A stretch of DNA of 64,000 nucleotides from Lineolata rhizophorae (taxonomy: Eukaryota; Ascomycota; Dothideomycetes; Lineolatales; Lineolataceae): the NCBI GenBank assembly GCA_010093515.1, contig MU001670.1:1139907-1203906 (forward strand), in the 5' to 3' direction. Below the pieces are notes generated by a model, which saw only the letters and a list, made by a program, of their open reading frames with translations, ran no database searches and was not told the origin of the DNA. Positions 35,293 through 47,096 of this stretch are shown here, one piece after another. Within the stretch, counting starts at the first letter, position 1; each line of letters opens with the position of its first letter. Made by a program: the position numbers and the translations under genes.

Positions 35293-37652
35293 TCATGATG
35301 AGGGATTGACATGCGTCTTCAACAGCCCTAAAGGCTGCGGCGTTGCCCGTCCCTGGCTCGCGCCCTCGCTCCCTTTGCCCGTTCCCGGCGGCCGAGCCTG
35401 TGCCTGGCCCTCCCCCTGAGCGTGTTGCTGTTCTTGCTGCTGTAGTGGCGGAGCTTCATTCGAATGCTGCGGCTGCAGAGCTGGACTAGCACCGCCGGCC
35501 GCCATGATGGCGGCGGTCGCCGATGCTGCGGACATACTGCCTCCGCTGCCGCTGCGGCTCTCTCTGACCGAAACCGAGCCAGGCGAGCGTGTGCCTGAAT
35601 TGTTGGCGTCGGCGGCAACAGCACGCAGGACCGTCTGGTCGATGGGGCGTGAGGTACCAGCGGAACCCGATGTCGACGTCGAACCCGCGGAACCGGGGCC
35701 GGATCCGATAGTGATTATCGGGGTGGGAATGGGTTGACCGGAAGGAGTGGCAACGCCAGAGGGAACGGGGCTGCCAAGGCCGGAGAATGGGGAGAGGTTA
35801 CCTGAGGGAGGAACGGGGATGCGTATGTCTTCTGGAGACGCGGGGAGAATGGCATCGGGAACATCGGGGATGTGGATGCGCTTGGCAACGTTGTTGTAGG
35901 ACGCAGGAATGATCTGGATTAGAAAAGGGGGAAAATATCATTAGTCTAATGGGGATCTCGTGTAAAACGGAAAGCAAAGCGGCTTACTTCAATAATTTCA
36001 TTCCGAGGAAAGTCAAGACGCGGGATGTCGTTTGCGTTGCAAGCCATAAGGTATCCGTACAACACACGGAGAACGCTTTCATGTGCTATGATAAGGAGGT
36101 CATTCTGCTCGCGCTCGAGCTCTAGGATGATGGGTTCAAGGCGGACAGCAAGATCGTGGTATGACTATCAGAGTGAAATGATTATAAGCTCTTAGGCACC
36201 TCAGTACTATTGTTGAGTATGCTCCTGCCAATTACAACCATATGATGGGTCGCGCGTATATACTCACCTCAGCTCTCGGATACCGATGATGATACGGATC
36301 CTGCTCATGCTTGGCCACCTCCTCCGGATATTCCTCCCTAATGCGTCTCTCTGACATCTTCTCGCACACGCCGGGATTTAGCTGGCTCAATTGACTTCGC
36401 TGCCGCGTCCTGTATCCTAACTTGTTCAGATACTCTGCCGTCTCAACAGTACGCCGCCGTGTCGACGTCCAAATTGTCAGCGGCTTGAGCGCGGTGTCCT
36501 TGGGGCCGCCGCAGTCGATAAGAGCTTGACGCTCTGCCTCCCGGTGTGCAATAAGCTGCTCGCTCATCTTGCGCGCATAATCCTGGCCTTCCTCCGACAA
36601 TGACGCGTCGGCCTTGTAGCTCTCATCCTCTTTTGTCGTGCCCGCGCGGACGAAGTAGGTACGTCTACTCTTGATGTGTAGGTTGAGCAAGTAAAAGACA
36701 ATACGCTGGGACAGATAACCGAACGCGCAGTTGTTGACGAGAACGCGTTCACCAGCGTTAATGAGCTTGATCCAATGCAGGTCGGGCTCCTCCATAGTCT
36801 CAAAGTGTGGGATACGCGCAGCGATGCGCGCCAGGTAATCGCGTACAGCATCCTCGTCTTTCCAGTCCGTGTAGTCAGGGCTCGAGATTTTGACGCTGCG
36901 CACGTTCTCCTCGATAATGCGCTCATCGTTGCATTGCGACTCGATGAAGAGTGTCTGCACCTGGTGCTTTGCGAACTCTTTGGCCAGCGCCTTGCGGCCC
37001 GTGGAGATGGCATTAACGGCATCATAAATGGCTACCTGTCCATTCTCGTGCTCTAGAAAATGGTAAATATCTTCCCTGCATCGTTTTAGGATTTTGTTTC
37101 GCAGGAGGACCGAACTCGGTGACGCATTAACAAAGAAATAATCATCCGGCACATCCTTCCCCTCACCAACGGTAGCTCGTCGGTAATCGCCCAGGTGGAA
37201 AACATGTGTCTTTACACCTAGCCAACGCAGATAGCGAGCAATGGCAACTGAAATGTGGGTCTTGCCCCGGGCAGGCAGGCCAACTGTCACAATGACGATG
37301 CGGCCGCTATGGAAGAGACGACCGGACTCTGTGCTATAAAGCTGCGCCGGCGCCATTTCTTCCTTCTCGGGGAGGTCGTGGATGGCATCTTCGAAGATGC
37401 TGGAACGACGTCGGAAGCGTGGTGCGGTAACCGCAACATCGGCGGTTCTACAAAGATCGCCATACAAAGGTATAGATAAGTATTTATTTCCTGCATCTCG
37501 TTTCCTCTGACGAGGGCCCTTACGAAAGCACAACCCTGGAAAAAGGGAAAGCAGCACATAACCATGGCAACAGATCAATATAGAAGAACTTATACGGAAG
37601 CATATAGCTCGGCAAGTAAGAAAGGTAGAGGTACATACAGCAATGTATCCAT
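35293..37652 (-). CDS. PFK26: 6-phosphofructo-2-kinase, bisphosphatase half lacks catalytic His
   Basis: Four exons (37639-37652, 36268-37447, 35988-36164, 35293-35913) give 663 residues with all phases matching. Exon 1 (MDTL plus two bases) is inferred from the GTATGT donor and frame; a longer 5' frame is also open, so the N-terminus is less certain. The kinase half has Walker A GLPARGKTH (61-69) and HLGDYRR; it makes fructose-2,6-bisphosphate, the activator of phosphofructokinase. In the histidine-phosphatase half the catalytic RHG is RAG (272-274, in YFVRAGTT), while ESYHDL and the second His (IIAHESV) remain. Yeast Pfk26 likewise lost this His (Ser there) and is kinase-only. A Pro/Ser/Gly/Gln-rich tail of about 190 residues is added and may be phosphorylated. 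Confidence 0.93.
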
Positions 37653-38734
37653 TTTGACCGTGCCCGGCTGAGGCCGGCAGAGCAATGTAGCGGCCTTTCA
37701 GTGCTACCGAGGCTTCAATTGTCGAGAAATGTTGGGAATTGCGGCGTTGGTCACACTTGCGCGCCGACTTTCGGGAAAGACGCATGCAATATAGCCTAGG
37801 GGAGCGGGGGAAAAAGCAACTAGGCAATAAAAACTAAAATCTTCAAATGACGACAGAAACGCCTCGACAAAGAACCCAAGGCTTGGAAAGCACAGTTCGG
37901 GGCAGCGACGAATAAGCAGACGCTCTTGAAAGAGTCGTCAAGACGTTGAGAGGCACCGTCGAGGGATTTGCCCTTTGGCAGATGCAATGGAAGCGACACG
38001 CGAATGGTGCGGCTACGGCAAACGTGACAGGACGTAATGACAGTGCATGCGCTGGGCAGAAGAGGTTGAGATGATGTGGGGCCAAGACGGCCAACGGGCA
38101 GGATTGCAGTCTGGATGCTCTTGGCCCGATAAATCGCAGAGGGAATGTAAATGCTAACAGTCGTTAGCCCGGAATGCTAGCAGTCCAATTTTCAACCTCG
38201 GGCGTTGGACGGCAGGCTGTGACTGACGAAATCAGACCCGATAACGCGCAGTCACGATAAGACGATCCCGGCAGCCTCCCTGCTACACCCGGCCAATGTT
38301 TATCCGGCTTCCGCAAGGGAGAAACGAAACACCGGGCCGGGATTCGTCGGAAATGGAGACCACCAGGTGGCGGCAAACAGGCCAAACGCAGCAAACAAAA
38401 CAAGCGGCCAATTATGATGACATAAGACGGGGTGCAAACAGCTCCGAAAGCCTTGGTAGCAGACCGCTGCCTGTGCGGCTCCCCTAAGCAAAAGATTTGA
38501 GGCCACAAGCTCCAGCGACTTGAGCTGCGAGCACCGCACGTCATCCATTTCGTGCCCCCTGCCCCATTCCCAACCTACTACGACTACCACCCAATCGCCG
38601 GTTTTGCATCTCTTCCACGGTGCGCCCTTCGGCTGATTAGTTCCTCATCGCTGCTTGCGCGCTCCCCCTCGCACGCTCTTTCTTCAACCTCCAACCTTCT
38701 CCCGCCTCTCCCATCTTTCACCAGTGCCGCGACC
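37653..38734. promoter_or_regulatory. divergent promoter region PFK2 / TOM40
   Basis: 1.08 kb between divergent start codons. No gene is recognised. A CCAAT box lies at 38591-38595 ahead of TOM40, followed by a C/T-rich leader (38650-38730). The PFK2-proximal part contains an alternative upstream ATG in the open frame noted under that gene. Confidence 0.5.
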
Positions 38735-40041
38735 ATGACGGACACAGCGTCGTCCGCGCTCGATGCGCTAACATCTAATGCCATTGTGTCAAAGCTGGGC
38801 GAGTGGTATGGTTCGTTTTCAGATGCGCGCGGCGCGCTGGGGCTGCCCAACCCCGGCACTATCGACAACATCAATCGCGAGGTCCAGCGCGATGTCTTCC
38901 TCAACAACCTGACATTCTCGGGCATGCGTGCCGACCTCACAAAGACCTTCAGCGCGGGCCAGCCGCTGTTCCAGGTCTCGCACTCGTTGTCGATAGGCTC
39001 GCAGGGCATGCCGCCATACCAATATGCGGCCATGTACGGGACTAGTAACGTAAGTAGATGGATTTTCCTAGCCGCTCTGTCATTCTCGGGCCATGTAATG
39101 TCTTCAAGGGAATGGTGGTGTTCTCGGCGCCATTGGAGCTTTGACGGATATCGATATGGATCTGTCATGCTGCTACCTTGCCTACCTATGATGCAACAAG
39201 CTGATACAGTAGTTGTAGCTGTTCTGCCAAGCCAACATCGACAACGACTTTTCTCTCAACGGCCGCTTTAACGCCCGTATCACCCCCGCCCTCACCCTTA
39301 AAACCCAGATGCAGCTGGCACCACAGCAAGGCGCCATGATGCAGCCCGAGCTCGACTACACAGGCGCCGACTTCTCCGCCTCGATCAAGGCCATGAACCC
39401 GTCCGTGCTCGAGGGTAATCTGACCGGCCTCTTTATCGGGTCTTTCCTCCAGTCGGTTACTCCCAAGCTCGCTCTTGGCCTCGAAGGTGTCTGGCAGCGG
39501 CCAACAGCCGCCCATGGACCTGAAGTTATGATGAGCTATGCTGCTAGATTCAAGAGCTCGGACTGGATTGCGAGCGCGCAGCTCATGGCGCAGGGCGGCA
39601 TCCAAGCAAGCTATTGGCGCCGTCTCACGGAGAAGGTTGAAGCTGGTGTTGATATCACCTTGCAGTTCATGGGCATGTCCGGCGCGGCAGCCATGATGGG
39701 TCAACCGAAGCGCGAGGGAGTCACAACGATTGGTGCGAAGTATGACTTCAAGATGAGCACCTTCAGGGCACAGATCGATAGCCAGGGGAAGCTGGGTTGC
39801 TTGTTGGAGAAGCGGGTTGCGCCGCCGGTCCAGGTAACGTTTGCGGGAGAGATTGACCACGCTAAGGTGAGATTTCTTTTATACGATCTAACTTCCGAGA
39901 TAAGTGCACTTATTAACGGCTTTTAATGCGCAGAACCAAGGGAAAGTCGGCCTGGCTGTCACAATAGAAGGCGCTGGCGATGATGCCATCATGGAATCTC
40001 AGGCTGAGGCTGCTGCCAATGCACCTCCGCCGCCTTTCTAA
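38735..40041 (+). CDS. TOM40: mitochondrial outer-membrane import channel Tom40
   Basis: Three exons (38735-39049, 39219-39866, 39934-40041) give 356 residues, the usual Tom40 length. The N-terminal segment NPGTIDNINREVQRDVFLNN and the following LFCQANIDNDFSLNGRFNAR, rebuilt across a 169-nt intron, match the porin-3 family. The rest is a series of amphipathic beta strands ending in NQGKVGLAVTIEGAGDDAIM and a Pro-rich tail. Tom40 forms the 19-strand beta-barrel through which nearly all nuclear-encoded mitochondrial preproteins cross the outer membrane. Its neighbour on the 3' side, in tail-to-tail orientation, encodes its partner Tom22. Confidence 0.96.
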
Positions 40042-41078
40042 TCACCAAATAGGGCTTTCTCTTAATCATGAGGCCCTCCGCCTACTCTTCTCCGCTCGTA
40101 GGAAAATTACAAAAGTCGGGATACTCGAAAATGGGGAAGGTCGTAACCGGATCAAGAAATGGAAGCCGCAAGCCGTGTAGGCTTTTCGGCTCATTGTTTC
40201 TTGATCTCAAACGGTGTCTTGGGCAGATCCTGGCTGCTAACCCTCTCGCGTTCCTTTTCACCCCTGTATTACCACTGTGTCAAACCCCCCTTTTTCCTTT
40301 GAACAACCAACGAACCTTTCTCGCCTACGACATTATGCATTGGTTGAGCCTTGTTTTTCTTTCGAGGGCTGCCGTTTAGGAAGGTTCTGTCGGGATAGAC
40401 TTCTTTTCTTCAGTTTCGCGTTTCGGGCTAGCAGGCAAGTGTGCTCAGGGACCTCTATCAATGATTGCAAGGGCTACAATGGCGATGGCGCAGCGCGAGT
40501 ACGAGTTGGAGGGTTGCTGGTTTTATGTTTTCAATACCACTGTTGGAGAAATGCATGCACTAAAAGCTTGTCTACTCTAGACAGTGGCTTAGTACTTGCT
40601 ACAAGTGGTAGTAGATGGTTTGGAAGGCTGCAGTAATCATACTGATAGGCGAGCAGCTTGGAATAGGGGTGCAGACAATAGGTGGCGGAATGGCTGTGTG
40701 AATAATGTACTGTACATATAGAAATATTGCAACCTCATCATCATGCGGTGTCTTGAAGCTATTATGTGGCGTTTGCTGTAAGCGAACGACACCCAAGAAG
40801 CCACAGCACGAGCAGCAAAGCTTCTTTATTGGAGATCATCTGAAATGTGTCCACAGCAAAATGACAGGAAAGAAGAGCAGAGAAGTATTATACGTATTGA
40901 CAGAGCACCTCAAAAATGCCATTTTGGCTCTCGATGCCCGATTTCTTAAAGTTCTACCCCAACAGAACTCCGGGATTTCATGCCATTTGCTCGGATGCAT
41001 TGATCCGGTCCGTTATCCATCGAAATATGTTTATAGCCATACAAAGCAGAAATGGAACTAGGACCGCCTAGTCTAGTA
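40042..41078. other. convergent 3' region between TOM40 and TOM22
   Basis: 1.04 kb separate the two stop codons. It should contain both 3' UTRs. No additional gene is recognised. Confidence 0.55.
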
Positions 41079-41643
41079 TTACAAAGCTGGCCGAGCGCCC
41101 TGTTGCTGCGCTGTCTGGACCCCAGGCGCAAGAACCTAATTGCATTGTTAGAACTCTTTTTTGAGATAGCAAGACGCCCTCAAATACTTACCTCATTCTC
41201 CCTTTTCTGCATTGCCATCTCGCGTTCCATCTCCTGCATCTGCTGCTCCTCCGCGTACGCCAGCGCCCAGGGCACACCGAGCAGAAGTGCCGAGCTGCTC
41301 ACGACCCAAAGGCCCTTGCCACCAATGCGCGCGGCCCAGCCCAGCCAGCTACGCGTGCCGCTCACGGCCGCGGTGAGGCGGCGACGATGCGTTGGGGGGA
41401 CGATGTCTTGCAAAGCGGCGAGGCGATCATACAGGGTTTCGTCTGCCAATGAGGAAGTCTCCGAAACATCCGACTCTGAGACGTTGGCGGACCAAGGGTT
41501 AGTGAAGGAAAGGCGGACCAGATAAGGAAAGAGATCGAATACACACCGGAATCGCTTTCCCAGTCGCCCTCGTCTTCGGCTTGCGCAGGACCCGGCTGGG
41601 TCGCGTTGAGCTCCTCGTCGGGGACTTCTTCAAGCTTGACCAT
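41079..41643 (-). CDS. TOM22: mitochondrial import receptor subunit Tom22
   Basis: Three exons (41547-41643, 41192-41475, 41079-41135; introns of 71 and 56 nt) give 145 residues. The cytosolic N-terminus is acidic (EEVPDEEL, EDEGDWESDS), as expected for binding presequences. ETLYDRLAALQDIVPPTHRRR precedes a single transmembrane helix at about 87-106 (GLWVVSSSALLLGVPWALAY) with the conserved proline P101. The intermembrane-space tail is short (EEQQMQEMEREMAMQKRENE, then VLAPGVQTAQQQGARPAL). Tom22 is the central receptor that joins Tom40 barrels in the TOM core. The gene lies tail-to-tail with TOM40. Confidence 0.95.
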
Positions 41644-44600
41644 TGTGGAAGAGGGGGAAGATGGACTGGTCTAGAGATGTTCGCGCAGAATGGTCGGGGG
41701 CAAGGAAGGCGGTGTACTCCCCGGTTGTAGAAATGGTACAAAGAAACGTTGTGATGGACCTCGTTGGTTTGGCTGCTGGTTAATAGCTTGCGAGCTTTGA
41801 GCAACTTTTCCGGGGCTGCGGAGAAATCATTCCGCCGGACTTCCGGGCGTATCTTCATGCGAGGCATTCATTCGGCGCAACCCTTGAATTGTCTCTACCG
41901 ACTGCACGACCTTTTGTCATGCTCCCAACTTCCCAAAGCAGACTTCGTACGTGTAATGTTCAAGGCGATACGGCATTTTAACTGTCTAAGCACTCGCTCA
42001 GACGCGGCAATTAGCAACCCTCCCCTCCGTCAGATCCAAATTTTGTGTCCTAGTATGAACACCTTCGGCCGCATGGATCTGAGGTATCTCCGACTATCGG
42101 GGTGATTTATTATTTCATAGTTGGAGTGCTCGAAATTGAAGTCAGGTATCTTAATTTTGACCATTAAAATCGAACATTGCAAGGGTGTTTGCGATAACGC
42201 TAACGATGATGTCTTCACTTCAAGTTGGTAACGCTTGAACAGTGTATCTCGAATGGCCACCTCTTCATTCCACAGCCGTGGTGCATGAAAGCTCTACGTG
42301 TGACAAGGCCGTAGTCGAGCAAATGGCATCATGCTCGTGCTCACTTTCATTTTAGCGATTGATCTAAGGACGTCCCACCAGTTTCCTTAAAGCCAAAATT
42401 TGTGCATCTTCCTTTACCTCTGTTAATTAGAAGCTGGAACACCATTGAATTCGAATGGCCAAGCGGTAACATTCTTGTGCTACTCTACCATGTGCATGTC
42501 CGGGTAGCACTTTGTGCGAGTGTCGCTTGATTCAAAATTTGTCTCTCAGAGCCAATCAGAGGAAAATTACCATCTTTGCGGTAATGAACTCTATAATTGT
42601 ACCCCCGGGAGCAGTCAGACAAGGCTTGGTTGGCGACGAGGTCATTCATGCGGGGCCTTTGAACCTACAGCGGAGTGGGCCGATGTTGTGAACGGGCGAA
42701 TAGAAGAATTCGTGGCCAGGCTCTTCGGATAGCGTTTTTATGCACGGTGTAGCAATCCCAACCACCAGCTCTCTAAGTGAGAATATGACTGGATAGTTGG
42801 TGCGCAATCTTTCCCTTTCACCCCTTTTCTAGTTTTGTGTGAACGTCCTCAGCTCACTGCAGTCTAGAATCGTTTCTCCGCGGGCAAACGCTATAACGGC
42901 GATATAAACCATCATATTTCTACGATAGGAGCCAGCAATCCCTAGTTTGAAGCGGTTGTCGTTGCTAGCCGGCCAAATTGGCAACGTCGCACGTTGCAAT
43001 CAGTCAATGAATACGTCCGCGAGATCTACTAATAGTCGCGAGAGCGTTTACGGGGACCGAGGAACGCGCTGTCCACGTGAAGGATGAATCCCCCAAGTTT
43101 CATATTGACATGCAACATGGCATCTTTTAATCCTACAAAAACATCGGAGCGGGAATTGTAGCCAAGCGAAAGGGGCTTTTTTCTGACGGAACCATAACCA
43201 GTTATCCACTCTAGTCTCTTCATCCCATTGTCCACTTCTCCAAGTGCCACGAAAAGAAAGACGCTGAACCTCGCCGAGCCTATTTGGCTCTAGAGTCTCT
43301 CAGGATAAGAACTCCAGGGCTCTTAATCGCGGGTTCTCGCACCACGCAGGAACGACCCAACAGCCCGAGTCTGCTATCAAATCGAGCGCCTCACACGACC
43401 ATCTACTATGCGTTGTGCTTTAAGCAAAGCCAAAAGGCTACGATCATATGCTACGATGCTGCCAGATTCTTCTAGATGGGGACTTAGGTTGGTTATACGG
43501 CAGTTCGTGTTCCAGATTGCTGTACGTCCTAGCTTTTCAGAGCCAGGAGGGTGACACCAGGGAACACGCCGTCATAGCCCTTCCCCACGCCCTCGTGGTC
43601 GCCACATGCAATGGCCTAAGGTCGAGTGTTGGCTTCCCTTGCTCGTGCGCGCATGCGCCCATCCCCGCCCCTGTGTTCAGAATCATCTCTCAAGCTCAGC
43701 TATCACCTCATTTCGATTCAGATCCCAAAATGGGACAGCACCGCCGAGGCCCGCCCTAAGACCGGGTAGAATCGACCGCAGCCCCCAAGCACTCGCGTCA
43801 GTCCGATGTTGGTACGCCTAGTGTATCTATCTATATATTGATTGACATACCCTTCGCTCATCCTTGCTAGACTGGATCGGAAATATCTCTCGGCGCGGAG
43901 AGCTGCGGAAGCCAAATCGGTCGGGGGAAATTCGCCAGATCCATAGGCGTCGAGGTGCGCAGGCCAATATAGCGAACCCTGGACGTGCAGGCAGTGCATG
44001 GGGCTAGAAAGTGGTAAGTCAAAGTTGCTCTGTCCGACGTCAGCAGCTTGTGGTGCGACGTTAAAGGCGTCCCCATTAAGCAGTGGCGGCTAAATGCACT
44101 TGCAGGGGCACAACGGACGGCCAGCCAGGGCCAAATATTGCCCGGCATCCCACCATTGGTCGATCCAGAGCCTCCATCTAGGAACTACGCGGCCTTGGCT
44201 GAGGTGTACAGAATTGGTCCGTGTCTTCATCCCCCTAATCGCCGCCGGCGACCGTCCCTTACTTCTTACTAGTTGGTTCATCACAATCGGGCCTCGGGAG
44301 TTTTTGCCATGTGGGAATACCGGATACAATTTAGTAACCGGCGCGATGATCAGCACGGTTGGGTTCCGGCGGCCATGAGAAGAGTACTCTCAGGTCACTC
44401 GAATCACTCACTTCTAGTGAAGCTGAAAGAGCACAGACGACGTAACTTCGCGTCGACTCAATATTGGCACCACGTCGAAGGCTAGTTTTGCGATGATCTT
44501 CTGAACTGTGCTAGCGGCCAGCAATGATATCTTTCAATGGAGCATCGTCCACTTTTCGCTTTGTCAATACTAATGGGCCTCCAAGGCATCATTGAGGCTC

Positions 44601-45695
44601 ACACGCGGCAGCCACCTCCGGATAGTTGCGATAGCCTTGCCTTGGCCGGACAACTTTGCTGGGCTCCAGCGTGCTCAGCCTTACAGCAAGGACGATTCTC
44701 GGCTTCTTGACGCACCGAGCAATGCCCCCCTGCACAGCTATGTATATATTGCACTGCATGGCGAGGGCGGTGCGCCCGACCCAGTACTCCGGGGAGGGTG
44801 CGAGCCCTTGCATGTGCCGTTGTGCCCCCGGCAGCTTGCTCGGGGCACTCCAGCAGGTGTAAGGGTCCCCAAGGATGAGTGAGGGCGAAGAGTACCTCGG
44901 CTAGGCTCACATCATAATGGCCTCGGGTAACAGAGTAGGCAATTTTTGTGGGGCTAGCCACGATGATTGATCGCGAACTTAACGCCGAAGTATAGAGGTA
45001 GAAATCAGGGACCTCATAGTTTGCGATGTGCGTCGTTGATGTCCGGAGGAATGTGGGGAGCGTGAAGGAGGAGTCGGGGTCTTAGCTCGCCAACGTCGAG
45101 TGAGGCGATGTGCAGAGTGCAGCTAGTGGTATGTGTGAGAACGGCTGGGTGGGATCGAGGTAAGATTCGTTGGTCGTCTTGCGGTCTCCTGTCAGATTGA
45201 GCGGGCTACTGCCACTGGAGGCCTGTTAGCGGCAGATCCACGAGGAGAAATATATAAAGACCTTGGGACGGCATTTAACAGGCGCATCCCATTGCCAACT
45301 AGGAAAACCTATCTGATCCTTCCCTCCTTGGCCCGTTTCACTGTGTTACCACCATATTCATCTATCTCTACGCAAATTTAGTGTCTTACTTTCTGTATAT
45401 CCACCTCGTCTTGGGCCTCCTGGTGCATACAAATTGCCCTATATTTGCGAGAGCGAAATATACACGCAAACACATACGAAAAGAGTAGTCGCAATATTGC
45501 TAGTCTTTCATTTTAGGTCCATCCTTTTCACTAGTCCGATAGCCGCCGTCAGATCCAGCTTTTCCAGAGAAACACCATCAGAAGTCCTGGCCCGGACAAC
45601 CTGCATCCGGAGAAATCTACTTAACATCGTTGTGCTGGCCATATATCGCCACGTTTCGAGCTTCTCCACTTATCGAACTATTCGACGTTAAAGTC
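41644..45695. other. 4-kb stretch without recognisable gene
   Basis: The first 200-300 bases should be the TOM22 promoter. The remainder up to about 45200 shows only short frames on both strands without domains, coherent splicing or good starts. A protein-like short frame on the - strand (44589-44813) has no recognisable similarity. The 45250-45695 segment looks like the promoter and leader of the next gene. Decayed genes or an old element are possible, but nothing identifies one. Confidence 0.5.
45251..45258 (+). promoter_or_regulatory. TATA box candidate
   Basis: TATATAAA matches the TATA consensus. It lies about 440 bp before the start codon of the small unknown gene, with a pyrimidine-rich stretch (45300-45420) in between, so it would imply a leader of several hundred bases. 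Confidence 0.45.
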
Positions 45696-46397
45696 ATGAA
45701 TTTCCTTTCGTACTTCACGTCCTCATCTTCGCGCCGTGCCACGCTCTCTGAGGTCAAGGCACAAATAGTCGGTAAGTACTATTCTACCCAATAATGAATT
45801 CTTTTTTTTGGCGGACTCCATTCGTATGATTTCCCGGGCTAGTGCTCCAAAGGTATAATATACTTATTATTAACAGAAAATGCTATGCTCCTCGAACCTC
45901 CTCCCCAGCCAAACTCTACCCTACACGTAATCACCGCCAAAGACAGTTCCTCCCGTCGCAGTTTTAGGGCTGCCCTAATTGAAATTCCCCACCACGCCCA
46001 TTCGCCTGGCCTACCCAGCATGTCCTCTCTCCCCGACCTTCACAGCTCGCATCAGCAGCCGCATTCGCAACACGCCAGCGTCGCCAGCGGCGGCGGGTAT
46101 ACCGGCCGTCCGAAGTCACCCTTCATGCCGCCGCCGATGCGCTCGCTTGTGCGCACGCGCGTCCTGCTCGCGAGCCCGCGGTGCAACAGTCGTGAAGCGG
46201 CTGTTGCAAACCTGCTTGAGCAGCTAGAGCGGCGCGTCAGCGGCGAGGTGCTGGCAGCGGTCGGCATTGGGGTCGGGATTGAGGGTGTGGGAAAGGCTGG
46301 GCTGAAGGCTATGGGCGTGAAGGCCATGGGAGGGAGGCAAGGAGGTTCTGGTGACGAACGCAGAGACGAGATGGAGGAGCGGAGTGGATGGATATGA
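45696..46397 (+). CDS. small protein of unknown function
   Basis: Two exons (45696-45771, 45877-46397; 105-nt intron) give 198 residues. I do not recognise a family. The start MNFLSYFTSSSSRRATLSEV is followed by a short segment VENAMLLEPPPQ rebuilt across the intron. A His/Ser/Gln-rich disordered region with PSMSSLPDLHSSHQQPHSQ comes next. A likely helical segment (SREAAVANLLEQLERRVSGE) precedes a Gly-rich C-terminus with GIGVGIEGVGKAGLKAMG repeats. There is no signal peptide or clear membrane helix. The gene is supported by consistent splice phase, a TATA box upstream and the absence of stops; translation still needs confirmation. Confidence 0.55.
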
Positions 46398-47096
46398 GGG
46401 CGCATCGTCGTAAGAGACAAAACTAGCTATCGCTATCTCTTTGGCAGGATGCTTTACAATGAGGGTTTGGCGGATATGTAAGATGTCGGGAGAAGAGTTG
46501 AGAAGGGAGGCATGGATATGAGAGTCCGTTGGCTTGTGACGGACTTCGATTCTTTTCACACTGGAATTTCTTGCATTCGCGGTCGCTTCTGGGGCTTATT
46601 GCTGTGCACATGCTTGCTTTATTCTGGCTTGCTTTTTTTCTGTTACCTCTTTCCCTCCAATTGCTGAGGGCGTTGGGTGTGTTTATGGGTTACGAGGATT
46701 TACGATATGTACTTTTGATAGCTGTAAATTTGGTTCCATTGCCTTGCAGTGTTATGATAAGAGTGTAATCAACCCGCTAGTCGTTGGCCGTTTATTGCTC
46801 CTGTCTTCGTCAAGTGGTTTCTAACTACCGGTTGAATTTACATCTAGATTGCACTCTCGTATATCTGGACAGTGGAATTTATTCATGTACAAGAAATAAC
46901 TTGCTCAAATCAAACACAGCCAATGAACTAAACTCAGACCAGATTCAAACTCCAAGTTTAAGTAACAGGTTACAGGCGTTAAAACAAACGTAGCAAAAAT
47001 GATTTACACATAAAAGTCCTGCATCTGACGTCCATGCACGTTTCCAAGATTCCTCAACAAACCTTTGCGCACCATTCATAGCACGGTCTCACCCTT
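46398..47096. other. convergent 3' spacer
   Basis: About 700 bp between the stops of the small unknown gene (+) and the GTPase gene (-). It is T-rich on the left and A-rich on the right, as expected for two facing 3' UTRs. No gene is seen. Confidence 0.55.

Noticed and set aside
42454-42520. tRNA-like A-box word TGGCCAAGCGG
   Set aside because: No matching B box, acceptor stem or anticodon arm can be drawn around it.
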